Of a stretch of 32,303 nt of DNA, positions 13,336 through 21,616 are shown piece after piece; the stretch's first letter is position 1; the number at the start of each line of letters is the position of its first letter. The stretch spans positions 1 to 32,303 of the forward strand of contig JAQBPB010000096.1 of assembly GCA_028287745.1 (NCBI GenBank), written 5' to 3'. This DNA is from Chloroflexota bacterium (GTDB lineage: Bacteria; Chloroflexota; Chloroflexia; Chloroheliales; Chloroheliaceae). Position numbers and translations under genes: made by a program. The notes beneath the pieces are model-generated. The model saw only the letters and a list, made by a program, of their open reading frames with translations, had not been told where the DNA came from and searched no databases.

Positions 13336-13422
13336 GGCAGTTGCAGGTAGTGTCAGGTGGATTAAGAGTTTGTTTCGTTCCACCTTTAAAAGTTATTAGA
13401 AAATCCAAAGGGGGAGAATGCA

Positions 13423-15204
13423 ATGCGAACACGGTTCCGTATAGCAGCAGCTCTAACGCTGGTGCTAACCATGTTACTGGCGGCCTGCGGTAGTGAAACC
13501 GCTACCCCGGCCGTAAGCCAGGCAACTGCAGCGGCTACTACTGCGGCCGCCAGTGCAACCACCGCTTCTGCGACCTCCGCTGCCGCGTCAGCCACAACTG
13601 CCGCCCCGGCTACCACTGCTTCTGCAACCACAGGTGCTGCAACGGCTGCTGCGACTACTGCCGCGTCAGCGGCAACCCCGGCTGCCACTACGGCCGCTGC
13701 CGGAGCCGGTACCCCCAAAAGGGGCGGAACGGTCGTGGTGGTGGCTTCCAGTGATCCGGGATCACTTAATCCCGCTGTAACTACTTCCGGTGCAATTCAC
13801 CCGGTAACGGACCAGATTTTTAACGGCCTGGTCGGGTTGGACGACCAGCTTAACCCGGTGCCGGAGCTGGCTAAGAGCTGGCAAATATCCTCGGATGGCA
13901 AAGTTTACACTTTTCAATTGCAACCGAATGTAAAGTGGCATGACGGGGTGGCTTTTACTTCGGACGATGTTAAATTCACCTTTGAGCAGGCTCTCTTAAA
14001 ATTCCATTCCCGGACCAAGGCCGGTCTTGAAGGAGTGCTGGACAAAATTGAAACCCCCGACCCACTGACCGTGATTTTCCGTTTCAAGCAGCCCTATAGC
14101 CCGCTCTTACAGCGCCTGGATGTAGTAGAAGCTTCAATTATTCCCAAGCATATTTACACTGGCAAAGACGTTATGACCGATCCGGCCAATCTTAAGCCTA
14201 TCGGAACCGGCCCCTTCAAATTCGTTGAATATGTTAAAGGTAACAATATAACCCTCGAACGCAATCCGGACTATTTCCGTGCGGGCTTCCCTTACCTGGA
14301 TAAAGTCATTTTCCGGGTTATTACCAACGCTACCACCGCTACCCAGGCCCTTGAAAATGGTGAGGTGGATTATTTATCCAGCGTCTCAGGGGCCGACCTG
14401 GCCCGTTTGCAGAAAAATTCGAGTATAACCCTGGTGCAGGGTTATGGGGGATCAGGCGGCTCGCTTTGCCAGGATACCTTGATTCCTAACCTTACCAAAG
14501 CGCCTTTTGATAAAGTGGAAGTGCGCCAGGCCTTTTACCTGGCCCTGGACCGCCAGTTTATAGTCGATAAAGTCTATTTCGGTCAGGGTATACCCTCTAC
14601 CGGGCCGATCAGCAAGCAAATGGCCTGGGCCTACACTCCCAATGTAAAATCTTACGTTTATGATCCGGCGGCGGCTAATAAACTGCTGGACCAGGCCGGG
14701 ATGGCGAAAGGGGCTGACGGAACCCGTTTCAAAGTAACTTTCACGGCTGCTACTAACTTTGCCAGGCTGGGAGAGGCCATGCGAGACCAGCTTAAACAGG
14801 TTGGCATCCAGCTTGACCTGGAAAATCTTGATACTGCGGCGGCGGTAGACAAGGTTTTCATCAAGAAGAATTTTGACCTGGGTATTGCTTCTTACTGTAA
14901 CGGTACCGACCCGGAAATCGGGGTCCGGCGGGCTTACGTTTCGACCAATATCGGGCCGATTTCTTTCTCAAACGGGGCTGGTTACAAGAATCCCCAGGTT
15001 GACAAGTTGCTGGACCAGGCTATTACTGTAACCGACCGGGCCGAACGGGCCAAGATTTATGCCGAAATGCAGAAAATCATAGTCGATGACGTACCCTATT
15101 TCTGGCTGGTCGACTCCCAGGGGTTCCGGGGATTCCGTTCTAACTTCCAGGGATTCCGGGTATCCAGTGGGGCCTTGCTGGAAACAGCCTGGAAGAATAG
15201 CTAG
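13423..15204 (+). CDS. ABC-transporter substrate-binding lipoprotein, peptide/nickel family 5
   Basis: This is a lipid-anchored binding protein that captures the substrate outside the membrane and delivers it to the two permeases downstream. The signal peptide ends in LLAACGS, with Cys22 as the lipidated residue. A roughly 75-residue Ala/Thr/Ser linker of low complexity follows, and then the SBP_bac_5 domain from about residue 100 (GGTVVVVASSDPGSLNP, TFQLQPNVKWHDGVAFTSDD, IGTGPFKFVEY). The length of 593 is usual for DppA/OppA/NikA plus the linker. NikA-type proteins bind nickel chelates, and the position between a nickel enzyme and its hyp genes suggests nickel, but the sequence alone cannot separate nickel from peptides. 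It is preceded by a GGGGGAGAA site. Confidence 0.88.
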   Translation: MRTRFRIAAALTLVLTMLLAACGSETATPAVSQATAAATTAAASATTASATSAAASATTAAPATTASATTGAATAAATTAASAATPAATTAAAGAGTPKRGGTVVVVASSDPGSLNPAVTTSGAIHPVTDQIFNGLVGLDDQLNPVPELAKSWQISSDGKVYTFQLQPNVKWHDGVAFTSDDVKFTFEQALLKFHSRTKAGLEGVLDKIETPDPLTVIFRFKQPYSPLLQRLDVVEASIIPKHIYTGKDVMTDPANLKPIGTGPFKFVEYVKGNNITLERNPDYFRAGFPYLDKVIFRVITNATTATQALENGEVDYLSSVSGADLARLQKNSSITLVQGYGGSGGSLCQDTLIPNLTKAPFDKVEVRQAFYLALDRQFIVDKVYFGQGIPSTGPISKQMAWAYTPNVKSYVYDPAAANKLLDQAGMAKGADGTRFKVTFTAATNFARLGEAMRDQLKQVGIQLDLENLDTAAAVDKVFIKKNFDLGIASYCNGTDPEIGVRRAYVSTNIGPISFSNGAGYKNPQVDKLLDQAITVTDRAERAKIYAEMQKIIVDDVPYFWLVDSQGFRGFRSNFQGFRVSSGALLETAWKNS

Positions 15205-15207
15205 ACA

Positions 15208-16191
15208 ATGAACGCTCAACCGGTCCGGCTCAGCGCCTTTTTGTTACGCCGCTTATGGCAGGCGGTACCACTTGTATTCGGGGTACTGGTTATTACCTTT
15301 ACCCTGGTTCACGTGGCTCCCGGCGATCCAATCACTTTCCTGGCCGGTGACGGCGGGAATGAAGCCTATTACCGGGAAATGCGGGCGCACTACGGGCTGG
15401 ACCGGTCCTTACCTGAGCAACTTGTCCGGTATATCCTGTCAATTTTGTCAGGTGATTTTGGCTACTCTTTCAACTACCAGCAGCCGGTAATTAATATCAT
15501 TTTGAGCCGGTTACCGGCTACACTGCTCTTAATGGGAACGGCCCTGGTGCTTTCTACCGTGTTTGGGGTGCTGCTGGGGCTCGTAGCAGCAACCCACCCC
15601 AACCGGCTGTTAGACCATCTTATTACCGCTTTTACCTCGATGGCTTTTGCCATGCCGGTCTTCTGGCTGGGCCAACTGCTGGTGCTCGGCCTGGCCGTTC
15701 AACTCAACCTTTTCCCGGTCCAGGGAATGGTATCGGTCAGGGAAGAATATACCGGCCTCAGGCAGTGGCTGGATATTTTGCATCACCTGGCTCTGCCCGC
15801 CCTCACTCTTTCTCTCTCCTACCTGGCCCTGATTGCCCGGCTTGCCCGGACCAGCCTCAGGGAGGCCCTGAACGAGGAATATATCACCACAGCCAGGGCT
15901 AAAGGGCTTTCAAGCCGGGTCGTAGTCGGGCGGCATGCTCTCCGAAACGCCCTACTACCGATTATTACCGTCACAGGCGGCCATTTAGGGCTGATGCTGA
16001 CCGGGGCGGCCCTGACCGAAACGATCTTTGCCTGGCCGGGGCTAGGCCGGCTGCTTTTGGATGCCACGCTCAACCGTGACTATCCTTTGCTTATGGCGAT
16101 CTTTATTATGGTTTCTATTACCGTTGTTGTGGCTAACTTGCTTACCGACCTGACTTACGGCCTCCTGGATCCTCGAGTGAGGTACGCCTGA
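15208..16191 (+). CDS. ABC-transporter permease, DppB/NikB type
   Basis: This is an inner-membrane permease of the peptide/nickel family, 327 residues. The N-terminus is FLLRRLWQAVPLVFGVLVIT, followed by FTLVHVAPGDP, a classic DppB opening. The coupling-loop signature that contacts the ATPase is present in the last third (EEYITTARAKGLSSRVVVGR, then HALRNALLPIIT). Several hydrophobic segments are visible. It begins 3 bp after the binding-protein stop and its own stop overlaps the next start by one base (TGATG at 16189-16193), so the three genes are co-translated. No ATPase gene follows in the window. Confidence 0.92.
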   Translation: MNAQPVRLSAFLLRRLWQAVPLVFGVLVITFTLVHVAPGDPITFLAGDGGNEAYYREMRAHYGLDRSLPEQLVRYILSILSGDFGYSFNYQQPVINIILSRLPATLLLMGTALVLSTVFGVLLGLVAATHPNRLLDHLITAFTSMAFAMPVFWLGQLLVLGLAVQLNLFPVQGMVSVREEYTGLRQWLDILHHLALPALTLSLSYLALIARLARTSLREALNEEYITTARAKGLSSRVVVGRHALRNALLPIITVTGGHLGLMLTGAALTETIFAWPGLGRLLLDATLNRDYPLLMAIFIMVSITVVVANLLTDLTYGLLDPRVRYA

Positions 16192-17117
16192 TGGCAAGGG
16201 CAAACCGCCTTGAACAGGCTGCGGCACCTCAGAGTGTACCTGAACCTGAAGCAGTACCCCAGGTTCGACCGCTTTTTAAGGGGCGCGGCTTCTGGCGGCG
16301 TTTTTTCAGCCAGCCTGCTGCTCTAGTTGGCACCGTTATTTTAGGGGCTTTTTTCCTGGTAGCTTTAGGGGCCAATTTCATTGCTCCGGGCGACCCCTTC
16401 ACCAACTCAGGTGAAATTCTGCTTCCTCCTTCGGCCTCTCATCTTTTCGGTACGGACGACCTGGGCCGGGAAATGTTCCGGGCCGTCATCCACGGCACTC
16501 GCGTGTCGCTCCTGATCGGCTTTCTTACAGCAGTGATAGCCAGCACGGTTGGCATCGTCATAGGCAGTCTGTCTGGTTTTGTAGGCGGCTGGGTGGACGA
16601 TATTTTAATGCGCCTGACCGAGCTATTTATGGTGGTGCCTCGTTTTTTCCTGGCCCTGCTGGTAGTAGCCCTGCTGGGCAGTCACATCGGTCTGATCATT
16701 GTGCTTTTGGGGCTGACCTTCTGGCCCGGTACGGCCCGGCTTCTCAGGGGCCAGGTGCTTACCATCAAAACCCGCGATTATATCCTGGCGGCGCGGGCGG
16801 TGGGGGTGCCGGAGAGGAACATCCTGATCCGCCACATCTTACCTGCCTCCATGCCACCGGTAGTTACCGAAGCGGCTTTTTTAATAGGAGGGGCAATCCT
16901 GGTAGAAGCCGGGCTTAGTTTTCTGGGCCTTGGAGACCGTAACGTGGTAAGCTGGGGGACTCTACTTAATAACGCCCAGCAATTTGTGCGGGCGGCCTGG
17001 TGGATGTCGGCATTTCCTGGGCTTGCTATTACCCTGATTGTACTGGCCTTAAACCTGGTAGCGGACGGCTTAAACCAGGCCCTGAACCCCCGCCTTAATT
17101 CGGGTAAGCACCGCTAA
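16191..17117 (+). CDS. ABC-transporter permease, DppC/NikC type
   Basis: This is the second permease of the transporter, 308 residues. A cytoplasmic N-tail of about 40 residues is followed by membrane segments and the DppC motif FGTDDLGREMFRAVIHGTRV. The EAA coupling loop is RDYILAARAVGVPERNILIR with HILPASMPPVV after it. LVEAGLSFLGLGDR near the end is also typical. It completes the membrane part of the transporter. The two nucleotide-binding subunits (DppD/F or NikD/E) are absent from this window and must come from elsewhere if the system works. The next gene is hypF, 112 bp downstream. Confidence 0.92.
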   Translation: MARANRLEQAAAPQSVPEPEAVPQVRPLFKGRGFWRRFFSQPAALVGTVILGAFFLVALGANFIAPGDPFTNSGEILLPPSASHLFGTDDLGREMFRAVIHGTRVSLLIGFLTAVIASTVGIVIGSLSGFVGGWVDDILMRLTELFMVVPRFFLALLVVALLGSHIGLIIVLLGLTFWPGTARLLRGQVLTIKTRDYILAARAVGVPERNILIRHILPASMPPVVTEAAFLIGGAILVEAGLSFLGLGDRNVVSWGTLLNNAQQFVRAAWWMSAFPGLAITLIVLALNLVADGLNQALNPRLNSGKHR

Positions 17118-17134
17118 CAAACCAGTCAAGGGCG

Positions 17135-17165
17135 TTGTGAGCCCGCTGGACTTTCAAGGTATGAT
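17135..17165 (+). promoter_or_regulatory. Weak candidate promoter upstream of hypF
   Basis: TTGTGA at 17135-17140 and TATGAT at 17160-17165 are separated by 19 nt, upstream of the hypF ATG at 17230. The -10 box is good, while the -35 box and spacing are only fair. It would allow the hyp genes to be transcribed separately from the ABC transporter. Confidence 0.3.
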
Positions 17166-17229
17166 AGAATGGTAAAAATACTTTCCAGAAAGCAAATCAA
17201 GTATCATTCCTGTTATTCCGAGGTAGTCC

Positions 17230-19569
17230 ATGGCGACTCCAGTTAATCCTACTTTAGAGCGATGGCGCATCCTAGTCCAGGGTATGGTCCAGGGTGTAGG
17301 CTTCCGTCCATTTGTATATGGACTGGCTGTGAAGTTAGCTCTGGGCGGCTTTGTATATAACGATAGTGCCGGGGTAACGATTGAGGTTGAAGGCGAGCCC
17401 ATGGCTCTCGATGCATTTAAAGAGGCTCTTACAACCACAATCCCGCCCCTGGCCCAGATTAATTCCCTTTGCATCGAAAGTTTACTGCCGGTTGGAAGCG
17501 CCTCCTTCGTAATTAGCCATAGCTTGTCCACTTCTCAGCGCCTGACCCTGATTGCCCCGGATAGCGCTACCTGTGATGACTGCCTGGGCGAGCTGTTCAA
17601 CCCGGCCGACAGGCGCTTTGGTTACCCTTTTATCAACTGCACCAACTGCGGGCCTCGTTTTACCATCGTTAAAGATGTCCCTTACGACCGCGATAAAACC
17701 ACCATGGCAGGCTTTACAATGTGCCCTTCCTGCCAGGTCGAGTACAATAACCCGCTGGACCGGCGCTTTCACGCTCAACCTAACGCCTGCCCGGTTTGTG
17801 GGCCGCAGCTAAGTTTACTGGATGCAGGTGGCCTGCCTATAACAACAGATTGTCCTGTAGAGGAAGCCGCCCGGCAGCTTGCCAGAGGAACAATTCTTTC
17901 AATTAAAGGACTTGGCGGCTATCACCTGGCCTGTAACGCTCTTTCGACTGAAGCGGTAAGCCGGTTGAGGCGAAGCAAGCACCGGGAAGCCAAGCCTTTC
18001 GCCCTGATGGTAGCGGATCTTGCCACCGCCCGGCAGCTTTGCCAGGTGTCCGAAGCCGAGGCGGATTTGTTACAATCCCGCCAGCGGCCGGTGGTGCTGC
18101 TTGACCAGAAGCGGTTGCCTACCAGTCCGCTGGCGAGTGCCGTTGCCCCTGGCTACCCGACCCTGGGGGTGATGCTGCCTTATACTCCGTTACATCATCT
18201 TTTACTGAAGGCCGTTGCTGAGATTAACGGGCCAAAAAAACCGGCAGTGCTGGTTATGACCAGCGGCAACCTGAGTGACGAACCGATTGCTTATGAGGAT
18301 AGCGATGCGCTCACTCGACTGGCTAATATCGCCGAGGGCTGGCTGACCCACGACCGGCCTATCCATATGCGCTGTGACGACCCGGTAGTGCGCGCCCTGG
18401 CGGGTGGGACACAGTTCATCCGGCGTTCGAGAGGCTATGCCCCGGCGCCAATAAACCTTTCTTTTGAATTTCCTGTACCGCTCCTGGCCTGTGGCGGCCA
18501 TCTAAAAAACACCTTCTGCCTGGGCAAGAGCCAGCAGGCTTTCGTCAGCCACCATATCGGAGACCTGGAAAACCTGGAAACTTTAGGCTCTTACCGGGCC
18601 GGAATAGAGCACTTCGAGCGGTTGTTTGACATAACTCCCCAGGCGGTTGCCTACGATTTACACCCGGATTACCTGGCGACCCGCTACGCCCTGGAGTTAG
18701 ATGTTCCTTACAAAATAGGCGTCCAGCACCACCACGCTCATATTGCCAGCGTGATGGCGGAACATGGTCTGACCGGGCCGGTCATCGGCCTGGCGGCGGA
18801 CGGGACCGGGTACGGGCCGGATGGGACGATCTGGGGCTGTGAGATTATGACCGCCAGCCTGGCTGATTTCGAGCGGGCAGGCCACCTGGCCTATGTGCCG
18901 TTGCCGGGAGGCGAAATGGCCGTGAAGCAGCCCTGGCGCATGGCGGCCGTTTACCTTTCCCAGGTCTATGGTGACTCTTTTCTTGACCTTGAAATTCCGT
19001 TCGTGCGAGGGCTTGACCAGGCTAAATGGAAGCCGCTACCCCGGATGATAGCCAACGGCATCAACAGTCCCCGCTGTTCCAGCCTGGGACGACTGTTCGA
19101 CGGAATGGCCGCCCTCCTGGGAGTGCGCAGCGAGGCGGTTTACGAGGCCCAGGCGGCAATTGAACTGGAAGCCCTGGCCGAAACTGAAACCAGCCTGGAG
19201 AATAAGAAAGATGTCTACCCGTTTACCATCCGGCCGGGGCAGCCTTTTATACTGGATGTGTTCCCACTTATTGAGGCAATTGTGATGGATTTACAGCGGG
19301 GAGTGCCGGTACCCCGTATCGCCAGGCGTTTCCACCTTACCGTAAGTGAATTGCTGGTGGCGGCCTGCCTGCAAGTAAAGGCCGATACCGGCCTTACAAC
19401 AGTGGCCCTCTCTGGCGGTGTATTCCAGAACCGGCGTTTAACCCAGCGGCTGGTCGAACGATTAGAAGAATGTGGTTTTCAGACCTACCTAAACCGGTGC
19501 TTTCCCCCTAACGATGGAGGATTGAGCCTGGGCCAGGCGGCGGTAGCGGCCGCGCGACTTAGACAATAA
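17230..19569 (+). CDS. hypF: Carbamoyltransferase HypF
   Basis: HypF makes the cyanide precursor of the NiFe active site by transferring carbamoyl from carbamoyl phosphate to the C-terminal cysteine of HypE. All domains are present. The acylphosphatase domain is at about residues 8-95 (VQGMVQGVGFRPFVYGLAVK). Zinc fingers at about 114-200 carry CxxC pairs (CDDC, CTNCGPRFT, CPSC, CPVCGP). The YrdC-like domain at about 205-385 has SIKGLGGYHLACNA and KPFALMV. The Kae1-like domain has HHHAHIASVMAEHGLTGP and AADGTGYGPDGTIWGCE. The length of 779 is normal and no key motif is missing. It is the first of the hyp genes. Confidence 0.97.
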   Translation: MATPVNPTLERWRILVQGMVQGVGFRPFVYGLAVKLALGGFVYNDSAGVTIEVEGEPMALDAFKEALTTTIPPLAQINSLCIESLLPVGSASFVISHSLSTSQRLTLIAPDSATCDDCLGELFNPADRRFGYPFINCTNCGPRFTIVKDVPYDRDKTTMAGFTMCPSCQVEYNNPLDRRFHAQPNACPVCGPQLSLLDAGGLPITTDCPVEEAARQLARGTILSIKGLGGYHLACNALSTEAVSRLRRSKHREAKPFALMVADLATARQLCQVSEAEADLLQSRQRPVVLLDQKRLPTSPLASAVAPGYPTLGVMLPYTPLHHLLLKAVAEINGPKKPAVLVMTSGNLSDEPIAYEDSDALTRLANIAEGWLTHDRPIHMRCDDPVVRALAGGTQFIRRSRGYAPAPINLSFEFPVPLLACGGHLKNTFCLGKSQQAFVSHHIGDLENLETLGSYRAGIEHFERLFDITPQAVAYDLHPDYLATRYALELDVPYKIGVQHHHAHIASVMAEHGLTGPVIGLAADGTGYGPDGTIWGCEIMTASLADFERAGHLAYVPLPGGEMAVKQPWRMAAVYLSQVYGDSFLDLEIPFVRGLDQAKWKPLPRMIANGINSPRCSSLGRLFDGMAALLGVRSEAVYEAQAAIELEALAETETSLENKKDVYPFTIRPGQPFILDVFPLIEAIVMDLQRGVPVPRIARRFHLTVSELLVAACLQVKADTGLTTVALSGGVFQNRRLTQRLVERLEECGFQTYLNRCFPPNDGGLSLGQAAVAAARLRQ

Positions 19570-19586
19570 CTAAAAGGAGTCATAAT

Positions 19587-19859
19587 ATGTGTCTGGGTAT
19601 CCCCGGGAAAATAATTGAATTTGTGGACGAACATAACCACATTGCCAAAGCCGATGTTTCGGGCGTCCGGCGAAATGTAAACGTAGCCCTCCTTCGCGCG
19701 GAAGGCATCGGGCCGGGCGACTGGGTCCTGATCCACGTCGGGTTTGCTATGAGCAAAATTGACGAAAGAGAAGCCCAGGAGACCCTCAAACTCCTAAAAG
19801 AAATGGGCAACGCTTTCGAGGACGAAATGGTAATGCTCCAGCAAAGCCAGATTGAATAA
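19587..19859 (+). CDS. hypC: Hydrogenase maturation chaperone HypC
   Basis: HypC pairs with HypD to carry the Fe(CN)2CO unit and hands it to the large subunit. The essential N-terminus MCLGIPGKII is intact; its Cys2 binds the iron fragment. VSGVRRNVNVALL and GDWVLIHVGFAM are typical of the beta-barrel. The length of 90 is normal. It is 17 bp after hypF with AAAAGGAG upstream. Confidence 0.96.
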   Translation: MCLGIPGKIIEFVDEHNHIAKADVSGVRRNVNVALLRAEGIGPGDWVLIHVGFAMSKIDEREAQETLKLLKEMGNAFEDEMVMLQQSQIE

Positions 19860-19893
19860 TCCTGGAACCAGGCGGGACTAAAAGGGACTAACC

Positions 19894-20289
19894 ATGGAAC
19901 GGGAAGCGAAACCTGAAAGAATAAAAGCGCCGGAGCAGGACCAGACAGTCCGGTTCAAGTCTTTGCTAACTGCCCGGTTTGAGCGTAGCATGGCCGTCTC
20001 TGAAAGTTTCTTCAAGACAGAATCGAGCCGGGTCGCCCAGGCCTGCCGGGAGATGGCCCAGCGGTTCCACCGGGGCGGGCGGCTGCTTTCCTTCGGGGCA
20101 GGTGCGGCGGCTTCGGATGCCCAGCACGTGGCGGTAGAGTTTGTCCACCCGGTGACGGTAGGCCGGCGGGCCTTACCCGGACTGGCTCTGGGTGAAGAAA
20201 CCTCCTTAATTCCTCTTAAGGCGGATCAAAATGGAGCGGGCAGCGCCTTGGTGGAAATTATCTTTCAGAGCATAACGTGGCAGGTTTGA
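19894..20289 (+). pseudogene. SIS-domain (phosphoheptose isomerase-like) gene, apparently truncated
   Basis: The first 105 residues look like the start of the GmhA-like SIS domain found near some group 1h hydrogenase operons. RVAQACREMAQRFHRGGRLL leads to FGAGAAASDAQHVAVEFVHP and VGRRALPGLALG. The sugar-phosphate isomerase fold needs about 180-200 residues, but here the frame stops after 131 residues in unconserved sequence (EIIFQSITWQV), and I could not recover the missing half in other frames. A deletion next to hypD is likely. Even intact relatives in hydrogenase loci have no defined role. It could still be expressed as a short protein, so calling it a pseudogene is an inference. Confidence 0.55.
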
Positions 20290-20374
20290 GCGAACCGGTC
20301 TATCAATAAATAAAAATCACTGAAAATGCCACAAAAAGCAGTTATTAAACCCGATATCTTTCTATAACTTTAGG

Positions 20375-20398
20375 GTCAGTAAGTCAGTAAGTCAGTTA
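20375..20398 (+). repeat. Three tandem 8-bp repeats before hypD
   Basis: GTCAGTAA, GTCAGTAA and GTCAGTTA follow each other at 20375-20398, ending 15 bp before the hypD start and just ahead of its AAGGAG ribosome site. Slippage at such repeats could change mRNA spacing, but no role is proven. Confidence 0.5.
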
Positions 20399-20413
20399 GC
20401 AAGGAGCAGTTCA

Positions 20414-21616
20414 ATGAAGTATGTAGACGAATTCCGGGACGGAGAAATAGCCCGCAAATTAAGCCTTGAGATCGCGAGTATCAGCGCTGGCCAGCCTATC
20501 AAGATAATGGAGGTCTGCGGCGGTCACACCCATACTATCTACAAGCATGGAATTGAGGACGTGCTGCCGTCAAATATAGATATGGTGCATGGGCCGGGCT
20601 GCCCGGTCTGCGTGCTGCCCATGGGCCGGATTGACGACGCTATCGCTATTGCCTGCCAGCCTAACGTCATATTTACCACTTTTGGTGATATGATGCGCGT
20701 ACCCGGCTCAAAGGGCAGCCTGCTCGACGCCAAAGCCGACGGGGCGGATGTCCGGTTCGTTTACTCGCCGCTTGACGCTCTTAAACTGGCCCGCGAGAAC
20801 CCCGACCGGCAGGTAGTCTTTTTTGCGATTGGCTTTGAGACCACCGCCCCGTCCACGGCAATTACTCTGTTGCGAGCCAAAGCGGAAAACATCAAGAATT
20901 TCTCGGTCTTTTGTAACCATGTAATGATTATACCGGCCATTAAAGCCATCCTTGACTCCCCGGATATGCGCCTGGACGGGTTCTTAGGCCCCGGCCATGT
21001 CTGTATGGTAATCGGCATGCGCCCCTTTACATTTGTGGCCCGCGACCATCACAAGCCGGTAGTCCTGGCCGGCTTCGAGCCGCTGGACATTATGCAGTCG
21101 GTCTATATGGTGGTTAAACAGCTCGGGGAAAGCCGGGCTGAAGTCGAGAACCAGTACGCCAGAGTAGTCCGGCCGGAGGGCAACCCGAAAGCCCTCGAAG
21201 CCATGGCCCAGACCATGGAGCTAAGGCCCTTCTTTGAGTGGCGCGGCCTGGGATTTATCAACCATAGCGCCCTCAGGTTACGGCCTGAATATGCCGACTG
21301 GGACGCTGAAAAGCGCTTTGAGGTGCCGGGCATCCGGGTGGCTGACCCCAAAGCCTGCCAGTGCGGTGAGGTCTTAAAGGGAGTCATAAAACCCTGGGAA
21401 TGCAAGGTATTTGGCACAGCCTGCACGCCGGAAACACCTATCGGTACCTGCATGGTTTCGTCCGAAGGGGCCTGCGCCGCTTATTTCAATTACGGCCGCT
21501 TTTCCATGGCGGCTCAGCGTTCCCGCCTGCCAGTTATCAACCTTACTCCGGCTCCGGCCGTTGCTTCAGCGCCAGCTTCAAAAGCAGCAGCAGTAGTTTC
21601 TAAAGAGGCCAATTAA
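20414..21616 (+). CDS. hypD: Hydrogenase maturation iron-sulfur scaffold HypD
   Basis: HypD is the [4Fe-4S] scaffold on which Fe(CN)2CO is assembled with HypC. MEVCGGHTHTIYKHGI holds the essential early Cys. GPGCPVCVLP provides a thiol pair, and FAIGFETTAPSTA and FCNHVMIIPA are family signatures. The cysteines in the C-terminal third (CQCGEVLKG, PWECKVFGTACTP, GACAAYFNYGR) hold the iron-sulfur cluster. The 400-residue length includes an Ala/Ser-rich tail that is longer than usual. The stop overlaps the hypE start by one base (TAATG at 21614-21618), so the two are coupled. Confidence 0.97.
   Translation: MKYVDEFRDGEIARKLSLEIASISAGQPIKIMEVCGGHTHTIYKHGIEDVLPSNIDMVHGPGCPVCVLPMGRIDDAIAIACQPNVIFTTFGDMMRVPGSKGSLLDAKADGADVRFVYSPLDALKLARENPDRQVVFFAIGFETTAPSTAITLLRAKAENIKNFSVFCNHVMIIPAIKAILDSPDMRLDGFLGPGHVCMVIGMRPFTFVARDHHKPVVLAGFEPLDIMQSVYMVVKQLGESRAEVENQYARVVRPEGNPKALEAMAQTMELRPFFEWRGLGFINHSALRLRPEYADWDAEKRFEVPGIRVADPKACQCGEVLKGVIKPWECKVFGTACTPETPIGTCMVSSEGACAAYFNYGRFSMAAQRSRLPVINLTPAPAVASAPASKAAAVVSKEAN

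Larger units (their letters stand above)
12966..13422. other. Intergenic region between the hydrogenase operon and the ABC transporter
   Basis: This 457-bp AT-rich region has no intact gene. It contains a 9-bp inverted repeat (TTAGCTGAC at 12970-12978, GTCAGCTAA at 13041-13049), a perfect 16-bp palindromic site (13063-13078) and a decayed reading frame with a strong ribosome site (13189-13335). The separation suggests that the ABC transporter has its own promoter here, possibly controlled at the palindrome. Confidence 0.5.

Noticed and set aside
13386..13718. Ala/Val-rich minus-strand frame over the lipoprotein linker
   Set aside because: It is the mirror of the repetitive Ala/Thr linker and signal peptide of the binding protein, a composition artefact.
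20375..20398. Short tandem repeats as a CRISPR array
   Set aside because: The units are only 8 bp and contiguous without spacers; no CRISPR array is visible anywhere in the window.
20290..20413. Missing half of the SIS gene restored by frameshift
   Set aside because: I read all three forward frames after 20240; each meets stops quickly and none resembles the rest of the SIS domain.
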